Positions 17,093 to 25,508 are shown, counted from the first letter of the stretch. The stretch: 41,335 bases of DNA from Acetanaerobacterium elongatum (GCF_900103835.1 NZ_FNID01000027.1:1-41335), one strand, 5' to 3'. Notes: generated by a model not told the origin, from the sequence alone. A program made the numbers and translations.

Positions 17093-17148
17093 TTTTTTGT
17101 GGTATTTGCGCCTGCTCGGTGCAACGCCGGAAAGGTATACTCATAAAG

Positions 17149-18120
17149 ATGAAGAAGGTTCGCTTCGGTATTATTGGTACAGGCGGTATAGCCGAAAAGT
17201 TTGCAGTTTCGGCTGCTTACGTGCCAGAGGCCGAGATGGTTGGTGCGGCTTCACGTTCACTGGAAAAAGCACAGCAGTTTGCACAGAAATTCGTTATTCC
17301 AAAGGCATACGGCAGCTATGAAGCGCTGTTGCGTGATGACGAGATTGATGCCGTTTATATTGCCACCCCGCACAGCCACCACAAGGAAAACTGCCTTGCG
17401 GCGATAGCGCACGGTAAGCATATTCTCTGCGAAAAGCCACTCGTGCTCACAAAGGCTAACGCAGAACAGGTATTCGCGGCAGCTGCCGAAAAGGGCCTGT
17501 TTATCATGGAGGCGATGTGGACGCGCTTTATCCCAACCTTTGTAAAGGCGAAAGAATGGGTAAATGCGGGCCGGATTGGTGATATTAGGCTCATACAAGC
17601 AAGCTTAGGCTTTCACGCGCCGGAGGATCCGAACAGCAGGCTGTTGAGCAAAGACTTAGCGGGCGGTGCGCTGTATGATCTTGGCGTCTACCTGTTTGAG
17701 CTGACGCAGGAGTTTACGCGCGGAAAACGCCTTGCGGAGGTGCAGTCGTTCTCAATACCGGCCGCAACGGGGGTGGATGGCAGCGACTCCATCGTATTCC
17801 GGCATGAGGATGGCACCATTGCACAGCTGTTCTGTTCGTTACTATGTGATGTGGAAAACACAGCCATTCTATACGGCGAAAAGGGCTATATCAAGCTGTT
17901 GCCCGATTTTCACCACCCGCGCCGGGCGGAGCTATACCAAAATTACCGCCTTGTGGAGACATTTGAACCGGAATATCATCTGGGTTATGAGTTTGAAATC
18001 AGGCATGCCGCAAGGTGTATTGCCGAGGGCAGGCTGATAAGTGACATTATTCCCCCAGGCGATACCATTGAGTGTGAGGCAATGTTCGAAGATTTGCTTT
18101 TTAGATGGGGATATACCTGA
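17149..18120 (+). CDS. Gfo/Idh/MocA family oxidoreductase
   Basis: A 323-residue NAD(P)-dependent sugar or polyol dehydrogenase. The N-terminal Rossmann fold begins 'VRFGIIGTGGIAEKF' (GxGxxA-type), and the hallmark 'CEKPLVLT' carries the catalytic Lys. The family C-terminal domain follows with 'GGALYDLGVYLFELTQEF', the dimer-forming part. It resembles trans-1,2-dihydrobenzene-1,2-diol / D-xylose dehydrogenase-like members, but the substrate cannot be assigned. The start codon ATG at 17149 places the Rossmann motif at the N-terminus. It ends at a strong terminator and closes the plus-strand run that includes the GH1 gene. Confidence 0.88.
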   Translation: MKKVRFGIIGTGGIAEKFAVSAAYVPEAEMVGAASRSLEKAQQFAQKFVIPKAYGSYEALLRDDEIDAVYIATPHSHHKENCLAAIAHGKHILCEKPLVLTKANAEQVFAAAAEKGLFIMEAMWTRFIPTFVKAKEWVNAGRIGDIRLIQASLGFHAPEDPNSRLLSKDLAGGALYDLGVYLFELTQEFTRGKRLAEVQSFSIPAATGVDGSDSIVFRHEDGTIAQLFCSLLCDVENTAILYGEKGYIKLLPDFHHPRRAELYQNYRLVETFEPEYHLGYEFEIRHAARCIAEGRLISDIIPPGDTIECEAMFEDLLFRWGYT

Positions 18121-18125
18121 CTTAC

Positions 18126-18153
18126 AACCGCAGTGGGAACGCTGCGGTTTTTC
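18126..18153 (+). terminator. Terminator after the Gfo/Idh/MocA gene
   Basis: Perfect 8-base arms AACCGCAG (18126-18133) and CTGCGGTT (18142-18149) are followed by a T run. Confidence 0.85.
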
Positions 18154-18183
18154 ATGTTTTCTACTTATATTTAGTCTAGGTAC

Positions 18184-18229
18184 TTGACAACCGGAAATAT
18201 TCATTGTAGAATACTCAACGTAGAGTATT
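18184..18229 (+). promoter_or_regulatory. padR promoter with palindromic operator
   Basis: TTGACA (18184-18189) and TAGAAT (18207-18212) are spaced by 17 bases. The palindrome AATACTC-AACGTA-GAGTATT (18210-18229) overlaps the -10 box and the start site, as expected for autorepression. A related palindrome stands before the ABC genes at 18823-18840. Confidence 0.75.
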
Positions 18230-18245
18230 TGAGCGGGGTGTAAAA

Positions 18246-18785
18246 ATGACAAGGCTTTTGGTGCTGGGGATATTGGATATGCAACCCATGTCTGGCTACG
18301 ATATTAAGCGCATGCTGCAGCTCAATAATGCCGAGCGCTGGGGCGGGGTGCTCATCGGATCCATCTACCATGCAATCAATAAGCTGGAGGAGGAAGGGCT
18401 GATTGAGATTTCAAACATTGAGCAGACAGGCCATCGGCAAAAAGCCACCTACCGGATTACACCCTCAGGGCAGGAGCATTTAAAGCAGCTGGTTTTCAGC
18501 TCTTTGCGGGAGCCTTCGGTGTGTTACCCTTCAACGCTTTATTCGGGGCTTTCGTTCTCGAACAAGCTACCCAAAGACGAAAACCGCCGTGCTGTTACCG
18601 AGCAGCTGCAGCTGCTGGGCAACGAGGAACAGAGCCTGAAGCGTGGGTGGGAGGCCAAGGAGAAGGCCATGCAAAACCATGTACCGCCCATGACCAAGCT
18701 GATATTCGACCACATGTTTTCGGTTATCCGCTTGCAGCAGGAGCTGCTGCAAAATATACTGGCATTGCTGGATACACAAGAGTAA
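18246..18785 (+). CDS. PadR family transcriptional regulator
   Basis: A 179-residue winged-helix regulator. The N-terminal PadR domain (about 1-80) shows 'LVLGILDMQPMSGYDIKRML', 'GVLIGSIYHAINKLEEEGLIE' and the wing 'RQKATYRITPSGQEHL'. The C-terminal half is helical (Vir-type dimerisation domain). The gene immediately precedes an ABC exporter pair. This padR-ABC arrangement commonly acts as a drug- or peptide-inducible efflux unit. Palindromes with a shared TCAACGT core lie at its own promoter and before the exporter, supporting control of both. Confidence 0.9.
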   Translation: MTRLLVLGILDMQPMSGYDIKRMLQLNNAERWGGVLIGSIYHAINKLEEEGLIEISNIEQTGHRQKATYRITPSGQEHLKQLVFSSLREPSVCYPSTLYSGLSFSNKLPKDENRRAVTEQLQLLGNEEQSLKRGWEAKEKAMQNHVPPMTKLIFDHMFSVIRLQQELLQNILALLDTQE

Positions 18786-18787
18786 AC

Positions 18788-18840
18788 TCTCCCTCCTTTG
18801 TGAGGGAGAAAAAAATCCGCAATTAGTCAACGTTGAATAA
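18788..18840 (+). promoter_or_regulatory. Hairpin and second PadR-type palindrome before the ABC genes
   Basis: An 8-pair hairpin TCTCCCTC/GAGGGAGA (18788-18809) follows padR but is trailed by A residues, so it is not a standard plus-strand terminator. Beyond it is the palindrome TTAGTCAACGTTGAATAA (18823-18840), whose TCAACGT core recurs in the padR promoter operator. Confidence 0.55.
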
Positions 18841-18866
18841 ACAATACTGAGCAAAGGGGCATAGTA

Positions 18867-19568
18867 ATGAGTACACTTATTGAGGCAAAGAAGCTTATCA
18901 AGCGGTTTAAGAATCGTGAGGTCGTAAAGGGGCTGAGCATGGAGGTGCGCGAAAACGAGGTGTTGGCGCTGATTGGCGAAAACGGCACCGGGAAATCTAC
19001 GACACTATCCATGCTGCTGGGGATTTTGCAGCCGGACGGCGGCACTGTTCGGCGCTGGCGCGAGGATTATAAAGCGCATGTGGGGGTTCAACTGCAGGCA
19101 ACACCGTTTTTTGAAGGCTATTCCGCCGAAGAGAACCTAACCCTGTTCGCGGCGCTTTATCATGTGAAGCTCACCAAGCAGGAGATTGCCGAGCGACTGG
19201 AACAATGTGGCCTTGCGGACGCAAAGAAAACGCCCGCAGCAAGGCTCTCACTCGGGCAGCAGAAACGCTTGGCGATTGCCGTAACCACCGTTCAACGCCC
19301 AAAGCTGATTGTGCTTGATGAGCCAACCGCGGGCTTAGACCCGCGCGCCCGGCATGAGGTGCGGCAGATGATAGGAAACCTTGCTCAAAACGGGGTAACC
19401 GTGCTTTTCTCCTCGCACGACATGGAGGAGGTATCCCGCACTGCAAACCGCGTTATCCTGATGCACGGCGGACGTATTGCGGCCGAGGGTACACCCGAAG
19501 AGCTGCTGTTGGCACACGGCGGAGAGAACCTTGAAGAGGTGTACATGAAGCTGACTGCCGTCACCTGA
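18867..19568 (+). CDS. ABC transporter ATP-binding protein (ABC-2 exporter)
   Basis: A 233-residue ATPase of the DrrA/CcmA-like group. Walker A GENGTGKST (near 37-45), signature LSLGQQKR, Walker B LIVLDEPTAGLD and switch SSHDMEE are all intact. Asparagine and threonine in the P-loop are mild variants that keep the catalytic Lys. The protein is short for the group because it lacks the extra C-terminal extension. An AAAGGGG ribosome-binding site precedes the ATG. It pairs with the permease starting 46 bases downstream, and probably works with it to export a small hydrophobic compound or peptide. Confidence 0.9.
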   Translation: MSTLIEAKKLIKRFKNREVVKGLSMEVRENEVLALIGENGTGKSTTLSMLLGILQPDGGTVRRWREDYKAHVGVQLQATPFFEGYSAEENLTLFAALYHVKLTKQEIAERLEQCGLADAKKTPAARLSLGQQKRLAIAVTTVQRPKLIVLDEPTAGLDPRARHEVRQMIGNLAQNGVTVLFSSHDMEEVSRTANRVILMHGGRIAAEGTPEELLLAHGGENLEEVYMKLTAVT

Positions 19569-19614
19569 CGGTATCTGGCTTATATTTATCAACTGTTGAG
19601 AAAGGATATTCTTT

Positions 19615-20331
19615 ATGAAGAAAATATTCGGCTTAACCATTAAATCCGCGTTCCGCGACCCTTACCTGTTATTCTGGTCTATCCTGCTGCCGGTGGGCGG
19701 CTGCATCCTGCTGGGGCTCTTCATCAAGGTGCCACAATATCCCGCAAGGATACTAACGGGGATGATGGCGGTAAGCGTTTTATTGTTTGCGCTGGTTACC
19801 GTAGCGTTTTACACCCTTGCACAACGCCGGCGCGGCGTTTTCAACCTGCTGCGGGTTACCCCCTCGCCGTTGTGGCAGTATATCAGTGCGGTGTCGGGGG
19901 CATGGACGGTGGTATCGGTGGTGTGCAGTATGCTGGTACTTGTTATCGGCGGCTTGGTGTTCGGCATACCGGTATCGGCAGTATCGGTGCTTTTGCTGCT
20001 GCCGATCCTGCTTGCCGCAACCATCGGCTATGTGTTTTTAAGCTTTCCGGTCTCCTCTATTAGCAAAACCGAGGGGCATATCAACATCATCTCCAACCTG
20101 ATTATCCTGCCGCTGATGTTCTGCAGCGACGCCTTTTATTCACTGGAGCACGCACCCGGTGTTCTTAAAGTCGTCAGCCGCTTCAATCCTTTTCAATGGT
20201 TTATAAATGGCCTGCGGAGTTCGCTTGATGTTGATATTACGGGATGGCTGGTTTATCTCAGCCTGTTAGCAGCTCTGCTGCTGGTTGCGCTTGGGCTTGC
20301 CGTACGCACCTTCCGCTTTTCAGATAAGTAA
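19615..20331 (+). CDS. ABC-2 type permease
   Basis: A 238-residue membrane protein with six hydrophobic segments: a first segment after the amphipathic N-terminus 'IKSAFRDPYLLFWSILLPVGG', then segments near residues 45, 95, 120, 155 and 215. The stretch 'RRGVFNLLRVTPSPLWQYI' between segments 2 and 3 is the coupling helix typical of DrrB/YadH-type permeases, and 'FNPFQWFINGLR' is the usual pre-final motif. It is the membrane half of the exporter with the preceding ATPase, under PadR control. A strong terminator follows. The substrate is unknown. Confidence 0.88.
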   Translation: MKKIFGLTIKSAFRDPYLLFWSILLPVGGCILLGLFIKVPQYPARILTGMMAVSVLLFALVTVAFYTLAQRRRGVFNLLRVTPSPLWQYISAVSGAWTVVSVVCSMLVLVIGGLVFGIPVSAVSVLLLLPILLAATIGYVFLSFPVSSISKTEGHINIISNLIILPLMFCSDAFYSLEHAPGVLKVVSRFNPFQWFINGLRSSLDVDITGWLVYLSLLAALLLVALGLAVRTFRFSDK

Positions 20332-20349
20332 TAGCTACTATCCATCACC

Positions 20350-20387
20350 CCGCCCAACCGGTTTAAAAACGGATGGGCGGCTTTTTA
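20350..20387 (+). terminator. Terminator of the padR-ABC operon
   Basis: Arms CCGCCCAACCG (20350-20360) and CGGATGGGCGG (20370-20380), with one mismatch, are followed by CTTTTTAT. Confidence 0.88.
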
Positions 20388-20487
20388 TATTCTCCATGGT
20401 CTTTACAGAGGTATAGCCTGCATTTCAGTGTGTAGAATATGAAGTACAACGATCCAAAAAGCTTTCAATTCTGAAAGGATTTCTTTT

Positions 20488-21699
20488 ATGCTAAAAAAGC
20501 TTGTACCTTTGTTGTGCCTGTTTGTGCTGCTTTCGAGCTTTATTTATATAAACAGCCTGCCCGGCAAACAACCGACAAAACCGTATGAACCCGAAGCCGG
20601 GGAAACGGCTGTATTTATTCCCGACCATGCGCTTACACCCAAGGAGACAGTAGAGGCGTTTTTTAAGCAGCAGTACGACGCTTATACAACCATGAAATAC
20701 ATCGACCTGAGTGAGATAATGGATGTAAGCGAGCAGCGCAACCGCAATGCTTTGGTGTGGCTGCAAACCCTTATTAAGCGCAGGCGGCTGATTGCCCAGT
20801 ATAACCTCTGCTACGTTGAAATCGAGCAGTACCCCTATACCATTCATTTTCAGGAGAAGCCGGAGGATAACCGGATTAAGCTTTGGAAAGAGCAGGGCTT
20901 GGGTGCGGGTAAAGGTGAAATCACCCTGCATTTTACCATCACCGGGCAAAAGGGCAAGGCGTACCCGCCCATGATGGCGATGAACGCCCAGCATACCATG
21001 CGCTTAAAACAGATTGACGGGGTGTGGAAGATTACCTTCCACTACTTTCCGGGATCGGAGCGCAGGTTCTTGCAGAGCGGGGCACTTAAAACTCCTTCCA
21101 CGAAAGAGATGCTCAGCGGGCTTTATGAAGAATTTGTTTTGGAGGATACGTTAACCGGAAAAGTTCAGCCGAAACTGCCCTCGGGTGCCGCGGTGTTTGA
21201 CGGAGCGCGTGCCGCCCAATATGCCACGGCCTTCACCGAAACCCCGAATGAGGCATTTTACGATATTGGCGACTGGATGGGCAACTGCGCAAACTTTATC
21301 TCGCAATGCGTGTGGTTCGGCTTTGAGAGCTGCAGCATAGACCATATCCGGCTGAACACCAATATGACCGGTAAGTGGTTTGCGGGCAGAGGCGGCGGTT
21401 CCCCCGCGTGGGAGAACGTGGGCCACTTTTGGGATTATGCCACCGCGAAACGAAAGGCGGGCGCTCGGGGGCTGCATGGCGAGGTGGTACGGGGGATTCT
21501 GCAGCTAAAGCCGGGCGGAGTAGTTCAGGTGCGAACAGGACCTGTTCCTCAAAGTGGAGAGAGCTTTAACCACAGTTTAATTCTTGTGGATACCGAAACG
21601 CTGATGCTCGCACAGAATTCCCCCGATTGCTTTTTGTATTACAGTGATTTGGTAAACGCAGATGCCCGATTCTTTAACCCGCAGTATTTCATAGACTAA
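20488..21699 (+). CDS. Exported amidase-domain protein (Amidase_6 type)
   Basis: A 403-residue protein with an N-terminal signal or anchor segment ('LVPLLCLFVLLSSFIYI', after KK). A central region (about 50-210) of unclear fold follows, then a C-terminal putative amidase domain of the NlpC/P60-like superfamily (about 240-403). The domain shows 'ARAAQYATAFTETPNEAF', then 'GNCANFISQC' with the presumed catalytic Cys267, 'NHSLILVD' with the likely catalytic His, and 'YYSDL'. Family members often start the catalytic motif GGDCTNFVSQ; here it is MGNCANFISQ. The protein likely cuts peptidoglycan peptides or another cell-surface amide outside the membrane. The gene stands alone between two terminators. 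Confidence 0.83.
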   Translation: MLKKLVPLLCLFVLLSSFIYINSLPGKQPTKPYEPEAGETAVFIPDHALTPKETVEAFFKQQYDAYTTMKYIDLSEIMDVSEQRNRNALVWLQTLIKRRRLIAQYNLCYVEIEQYPYTIHFQEKPEDNRIKLWKEQGLGAGKGEITLHFTITGQKGKAYPPMMAMNAQHTMRLKQIDGVWKITFHYFPGSERRFLQSGALKTPSTKEMLSGLYEEFVLEDTLTGKVQPKLPSGAAVFDGARAAQYATAFTETPNEAFYDIGDWMGNCANFISQCVWFGFESCSIDHIRLNTNMTGKWFAGRGGGSPAWENVGHFWDYATAKRKAGARGLHGEVVRGILQLKPGGVVQVRTGPVPQSGESFNHSLILVDTETLMLAQNSPDCFLYYSDLVNADARFFNPQYFID

Positions 21700-21709
21700 A
21701 GCAGAAGGA

Positions 21710-21737
21710 AAGCAGGCCGGTATACAGCCTGCTTTTG
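21710..21737. terminator. Bidirectional terminator between amidase gene and sugar operon
   Basis: Arms AAGCAGGC (21710-21717) and GCCTGCTT (21727-21734) have T-rich sequence on the plus-strand side (TTTTGTTG) and TTTCC on the minus side. It ends both convergent transcription units. Confidence 0.75.
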
Positions 21738-21748
21738 TTGTTGAGCAA

Positions 21749-22987
21749 CTATTGCCTTTCAAATGCAAAGTAGTACCCGCTGGTTTGCTGTACTGCACTC
21801 AACCCGTTTTGTGAAAGGGTATTCATGATTATGGGCAGTACTCCGGCGGTAGCAGTAGTAATCAGCCGCCCGCCATCCGCAAGCAATTCACATAGGCTGC
21901 CGTAAAAGGCTTTTGCATGAGTGAGATATTCGGTGGCGCTTTCCACCACAATCAGGTCATACCGCCTCGCCCCAAACAGTTCCTTCACCTGGTGCGGAGC
22001 TCCGTAAATGCACTGCTCGCAGATGGTGAAGAGCTCTGGCAGGGTACTTTCCTGTTCGCTGAGATAATAGATAGAGGCGATCTGCACCCCATTCCTGCGC
22101 AGGCGGTTCTTAATCTGCAGCAGGGTAGCGCCGCAAGAGCTGCCGATGCCAAGGATATTGATATTCTCGCGGTAGGGGCGTTCAGCGAGATCAACCACAT
22201 AAAAATCAATCAGCGAGGCCGTCCACGATTGTACCCCGAACTTCTGGTAGAACAGCTCACGATTGCGCCAGCCGAGGTTGTTTTTGGCGTATTCGGCGTT
22301 AAAGGTAACCGAGCCGAAGTGGTGCACATAGGTGTCTGTGGCCAAAATCAACCGGTAACCCATGCGGCGGATACGGAAGCTTATGGCGTCGTCATCGTAG
22401 GCGCCGGGGTTGAAGTCCTCGTCAAAGCCGCCGATTGCTTTCTGCACGGCGGTTCTGAACAGGCAGGTGTAGGTGACAAGCCGTATTCGCTCCTCCCACA
22501 GCAGGGGGTTACTTTGGTTGTATTCTTCCGCCAGCACCTGCATCTCGTCAAGCGTTTTGTAGCCGAGGTTTACCTGCTGGTAGTTGGAGGAGAACCCGCA
22601 CACCGGCACCACCATGCCGATATCGCCGCTTGATTCGGCACAGGCAACCAGATTTTTCAGCCACCGCGGGGTAACAACAATGTCGTTGCTCAGGTTGAGG
22701 GTATACTTCCCTTCGGCCAGTGCAAATCCCTGATTGATAGCCTTATCCACCCCGATATTCTCGGCAAAGCTCAGCTTCTTTTGGTGGGGCAGGCTGTTAA
22801 AGTATTTCTCGGTGCCATCGGTAGAGCCGTTATTGACAGTAATCAGCTCATACGGAACATCAGTGGTGTATTTGAACAGGCTTTCGATACATTGGCGCGT
22901 ATAGTCCAGATGGTTGTAGGCCAGCACCACAACGCTCACCAGCGGCGATTCGCCCGCGGAGGTTGGGTTCATTGCATCTTCACTCAT
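21749..22987 (-). CDS. GT2 glycosyltransferase fused to a methyltransferase-like domain
   Basis: A 412-residue bifunctional-looking protein at the end of the deoxysugar operon. The N-terminal half is a GT-A fold family 2 transferase: 'LVSVVVLAYNHLDYTRQCIE', 'ELITVNNGSTDGT', 'LNLSNDIVVTPRWL' (the DXD position reads NDI) and 'GGFDEDFNPGAYDDDAISFRI'. After about residue 265 a Rossmann-like segment begins with 'NINILGIGSSCGATL', resembling motif I of SAM-dependent methyltransferases, and later 'RRYDLIVVESATEYL'. It may lack activity or methylate the transferred sugar. Start: the frame is open to 23068 inside rfbH, but ATG at 22987 follows GGAG at six bases and lies 25 bases after the rfbH stop. 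It probably adds the CDP-sugar product to a glycan. Confidence 0.85.
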   Translation of the reverse strand: MSEDAMNPTSAGESPLVSVVVLAYNHLDYTRQCIESLFKYTTDVPYELITVNNGSTDGTEKYFNSLPHQKKLSFAENIGVDKAINQGFALAEGKYTLNLSNDIVVTPRWLKNLVACAESSGDIGMVVPVCGFSSNYQQVNLGYKTLDEMQVLAEEYNQSNPLLWEERIRLVTYTCLFRTAVQKAIGGFDEDFNPGAYDDDAISFRIRRMGYRLILATDTYVHHFGSVTFNAEYAKNNLGWRNRELFYQKFGVQSWTASLIDFYVVDLAERPYRENINILGIGSSCGATLLQIKNRLRRNGVQIASIYYLSEQESTLPELFTICEQCIYGAPHQVKELFGARRYDLIVVESATEYLTHAKAFYGSLCELLADGGRLITTATAGVLPIIMNTLSQNGLSAVQQTSGYYFAFERQ

Positions 22988-23012
22988 TTTATTCTCCGTT
23001 TCTGTCGAAAGC

Positions 23013-24371
23013 TTAAAACCCAGCCATATAAGTATGGATGGTTTCGGCAACGTAATCGAGCATTTCATCGGTCAGGCCGGGGTATACGCCGATAAAGAAG
23101 CTGCCGCGCAGCACCTGCTCGGTGTTTGGCAGCCCGCCGCAAACACGGTGGGGGATATCCTTATACCCGGGGTGCTTAAGGATGTTGCCCGCAAAGAGGG
23201 TGCGTGTTTCTATCAGGTGTTCCTCCAGATAGGTGACAATGTCGCGGCGGGAAAACGGAGCATCCTCACGCACCGTAAGCGGCAGGCAGAACCAGCAAGG
23301 TGCAGCCTTGGGCAGGGAACGCGGCAGGATGAAGGTTGCCTCATATTCCCGCAGTTCGTTGTAAAGGCGGGTGAAATTGTATCTGCGCTGCTCGGCAAAC
23401 TCCGGCAGCTTTTTCAGCTGCTCCAAACCGATGGCGCATTGCAGGTCAAGAGGCTTCAGGTTATAGCCAATGTTGCTGTATACATACTTGTGGTCGTAGC
23501 CGTCCGGCAAGCCGTCGTAAATGTGGTCAAACCGGTGCCTGCACGCCCCCAGCGGGTTTTCCTCGCCCGGCTCGCAGTAGCAGGCGCGCCCCCAGTCGCG
23601 AATAGACAGCGCCTGACGGTATAGGTTGAGGTTATTGGTGAGTACAGCCCCGCCCTCGCCCATGGTGATATGATGCGCGGCATAGAAGCTGTAGGTGGAA
23701 AGATTGCCGAAGGTGCCGCACCGCTTGCCGTCATAGCGGGAATCAAGTGCGTCGCAGGTATCCTCGATTACATACAGGTCGTTAGCCTGCGCAAAGCGCA
23801 TAATCTCATCCATCGCAGCGGGGTTGCCCAGGGTATGGGCGAGCATTATAGCGCGCGTTTTGGGCGAGAGCGCCCGCGAAAGCTGCTCGGTATCAAGGTT
23901 GTAGGTATCCTCCTCCACATCTACAAAAACAGGTACCAGCCCGTTTTGCAGGATCGGGTTGAGGGTGGTGGGAAAGGTGAGCGCGGTGGTAATAACCTCG
24001 TCGCCCCTTTGTAGCGGGTGCTCAATATTGGGCGAGCACAGCGCGCTTACCGCAATCAGGTTTGCAGAGGAGCCGGAGTTTACTGCAAGGCCGTACCGCA
24101 TGCCCATCATGCCGCAGAAGGCCGAGATGAACTCGCTGCCCTTTTTGCCAAGGGTGAGGCGAAAGTCAAGCAGGCTGTCGGTTGCCGACTGCATCTCCTT
24201 TTCATCAAACACCCTGCCCGCATAGTGTACGCGGCTTACGCCAGGGGTAAAGGCCTTTTGCTTTTCACGCAGCAGGTAAAGCTGCCGAACCCTCTCCAGA
24301 ATCTCTTCCCGAAGCGTTTTCTCCTCGTTTATAGTTAACACCCCCACAAAGATGCACGTTGACAGCTTCAA
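23013..24371 (-). CDS. rfbH: CDP-4-keto-6-deoxyglucose 3-dehydratase (RfbH / E1)
   Basis: A 452-residue PMP-dependent enzyme that removes the C3 hydroxyl of CDP-4-keto-6-deoxyglucose, the committed step to 3,6-dideoxyhexoses. It belongs to the DegT fold but has His in place of the PLP-binding Lys: 'SFYAAHHITMGEGG' (about 228-241). The E1-type [2Fe-2S] cysteines are visible with the spacing C206-X57-C264-X1-C266-X10-C277; the family reference is X57, X1, X7, so only the last gap is longer. The block 'LPDGYDHKYVYSNIGYNLK' is also typical. Start codon uncertain: TTG at 24371 has no clear ribosome-binding site, and GTG at 24341 is an alternative. E1 needs a partner reductase (DdhD/AscD type), which is not in the window. 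Confidence 0.92.
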   Translation of the reverse strand: MKLSTCIFVGVLTINEEKTLREEILERVRQLYLLREKQKAFTPGVSRVHYAGRVFDEKEMQSATDSLLDFRLTLGKKGSEFISAFCGMMGMRYGLAVNSGSSANLIAVSALCSPNIEHPLQRGDEVITTALTFPTTLNPILQNGLVPVFVDVEEDTYNLDTEQLSRALSPKTRAIMLAHTLGNPAAMDEIMRFAQANDLYVIEDTCDALDSRYDGKRCGTFGNLSTYSFYAAHHITMGEGGAVLTNNLNLYRQALSIRDWGRACYCEPGEENPLGACRHRFDHIYDGLPDGYDHKYVYSNIGYNLKPLDLQCAIGLEQLKKLPEFAEQRRYNFTRLYNELREYEATFILPRSLPKAAPCWFCLPLTVREDAPFSRRDIVTYLEEHLIETRTLFAGNILKHPGYKDIPHRVCGGLPNTEQVLRGSFFIGVYPGLTDEMLDYVAETIHTYMAGF

Positions 24372-24382
24372 TTAGATTAGAA

Positions 24383-25483
24383 TTATAAGAGCCTAAGCAG
24401 GCTGTCGCATACAAAGTCGATGTCGTCCTCCGTCAGATTAGCCGCAGAGGGCAGCGAAATCCCCTTGGCCTCTACCTCGGCGGCTACCGGGTTTTCAAAC
24501 CGCCGCTCTAAAACCGGGAAGCCGCTCATGCGCGGGAAGGCGGGGCGCGCGTGGATGTTGCGCTCCCTAAGCCCGGCCAGTATTGCATCGCGCTGCTCAC
24601 GGGTATGGTGTTTCAGCAGGATGGAGGGGTAGCAATAGTTGCTTTTACAATACTCCTTCTCGGTAATCAGATAAATTCCAGCCGTATTTTTAAGGTTGAG
24701 GGCATAACGGCTGAACAGTGCGCGCTTCTTTTCCATCAGCACATCGGCGCGTTCCAGCTGCGCCAGTGCCAGCGAGGCGGCAAGGTTACCCATGGTATAT
24801 TGATAGCCTAGGACATCGCTCCAGAATACCGCCCTACTGTCGGTTCGCCCCATCGAGGCCAGCAGGCAGGCGCGTCGGTAGTATTCTTCGCTATTGGTAA
24901 CCAATATGCCGCCCTCGCCGCTGACAGCCATTTTTGCCCCCTGAAAGCTGAAGCACGCGATATCGCCGAAGGTGCCGACGCGTTTTCCCTTATACTCCGA
25001 GCCCAGCGCGGGAGCGGCATCTTCTATTATCGCAAGATGGTATTTCTGTGCAAGCGCCAGAATCTCGTCCATCTCGGCAGGCTGCCCGAAGGTGTGCACC
25101 AGCATGATGGCCCTGGTGCGGGGAGTAATCGCATTCTCTATGCAGGTGGGGTCAATCGTCCAGGTATCGGGCGTAATGTCGGTGAAAACGCAGGTTGCCC
25201 CGGTGTAAGCAATCGCATAGGCTGTGGCCACCCAGCTGAAATCGGTGACGATTACCTCGTCCCCCTGCTTTAAGCCGAGTGCGGCAGCGGCAAGGTGCAG
25301 CGCCAGGGTGCAGCAGTGGGTTGCGAGCGCATATTTTACACCCAGATAGTCAGCAAAGGTCTGCTCCAGACGCTTGACATAGCCGTCGTAGTTTTCGTAC
25401 CACCCGTTTTGTACTGCATCCAGTACATAAGAGACCTCTTTTTCGGTAATCGACGGCCCCGCAAAGCTGATTCTTTTAGTCAA
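24383..25483 (-). CDS. DegT/DnrJ/EryC1-family sugar aminotransferase
   Basis: A 366-residue PLP enzyme expected to transfer an amino group to a keto-sugar nucleotide. Unlike the neighbouring RfbH it keeps the Schiff-base Lys184 in 'FSFQGAKMAVSGEGG', so it is a true aminotransferase. Other hallmarks are 'ALATHCCTLALHLA', 'TDFSWVATAYAIAYTG' and 'IIEDAAPALGSEY'. The open frame extends upstream into the previous gene, but TTG at 25483 directly precedes the conserved 'TKRISFAGP' start, follows a G-rich SD-like run and leaves a 25-base gap. It lies between a class I aminotransferase gene and rfbH. It may aminate the dideoxy-ketohexose or a later intermediate, and the GNAT gene in the operon would then acylate it. 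Confidence 0.85.
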   Translation of the reverse strand: MTKRISFAGPSITEKEVSYVLDAVQNGWYENYDGYVKRLEQTFADYLGVKYALATHCCTLALHLAAAALGLKQGDEVIVTDFSWVATAYAIAYTGATCVFTDITPDTWTIDPTCIENAITPRTRAIMLVHTFGQPAEMDEILALAQKYHLAIIEDAAPALGSEYKGKRVGTFGDIACFSFQGAKMAVSGEGGILVTNSEEYYRRACLLASMGRTDSRAVFWSDVLGYQYTMGNLAASLALAQLERADVLMEKKRALFSRYALNLKNTAGIYLITEKEYCKSNYCYPSILLKHHTREQRDAILAGLRERNIHARPAFPRMSGFPVLERRFENPVAAEVEAKGISLPSAANLTEDDIDFVCDSLLRLL

Positions 25484-25508
25484 ATCCCCATTCCCCCAAT
25501 AATATAGT

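Noticed and set aside
18788-18809. Intrinsic terminator between padR and the ABC ATPase gene.
   Set aside because: The hairpin is followed by A residues rather than T residues on the plus strand, so it should not stop plus-strand transcription.
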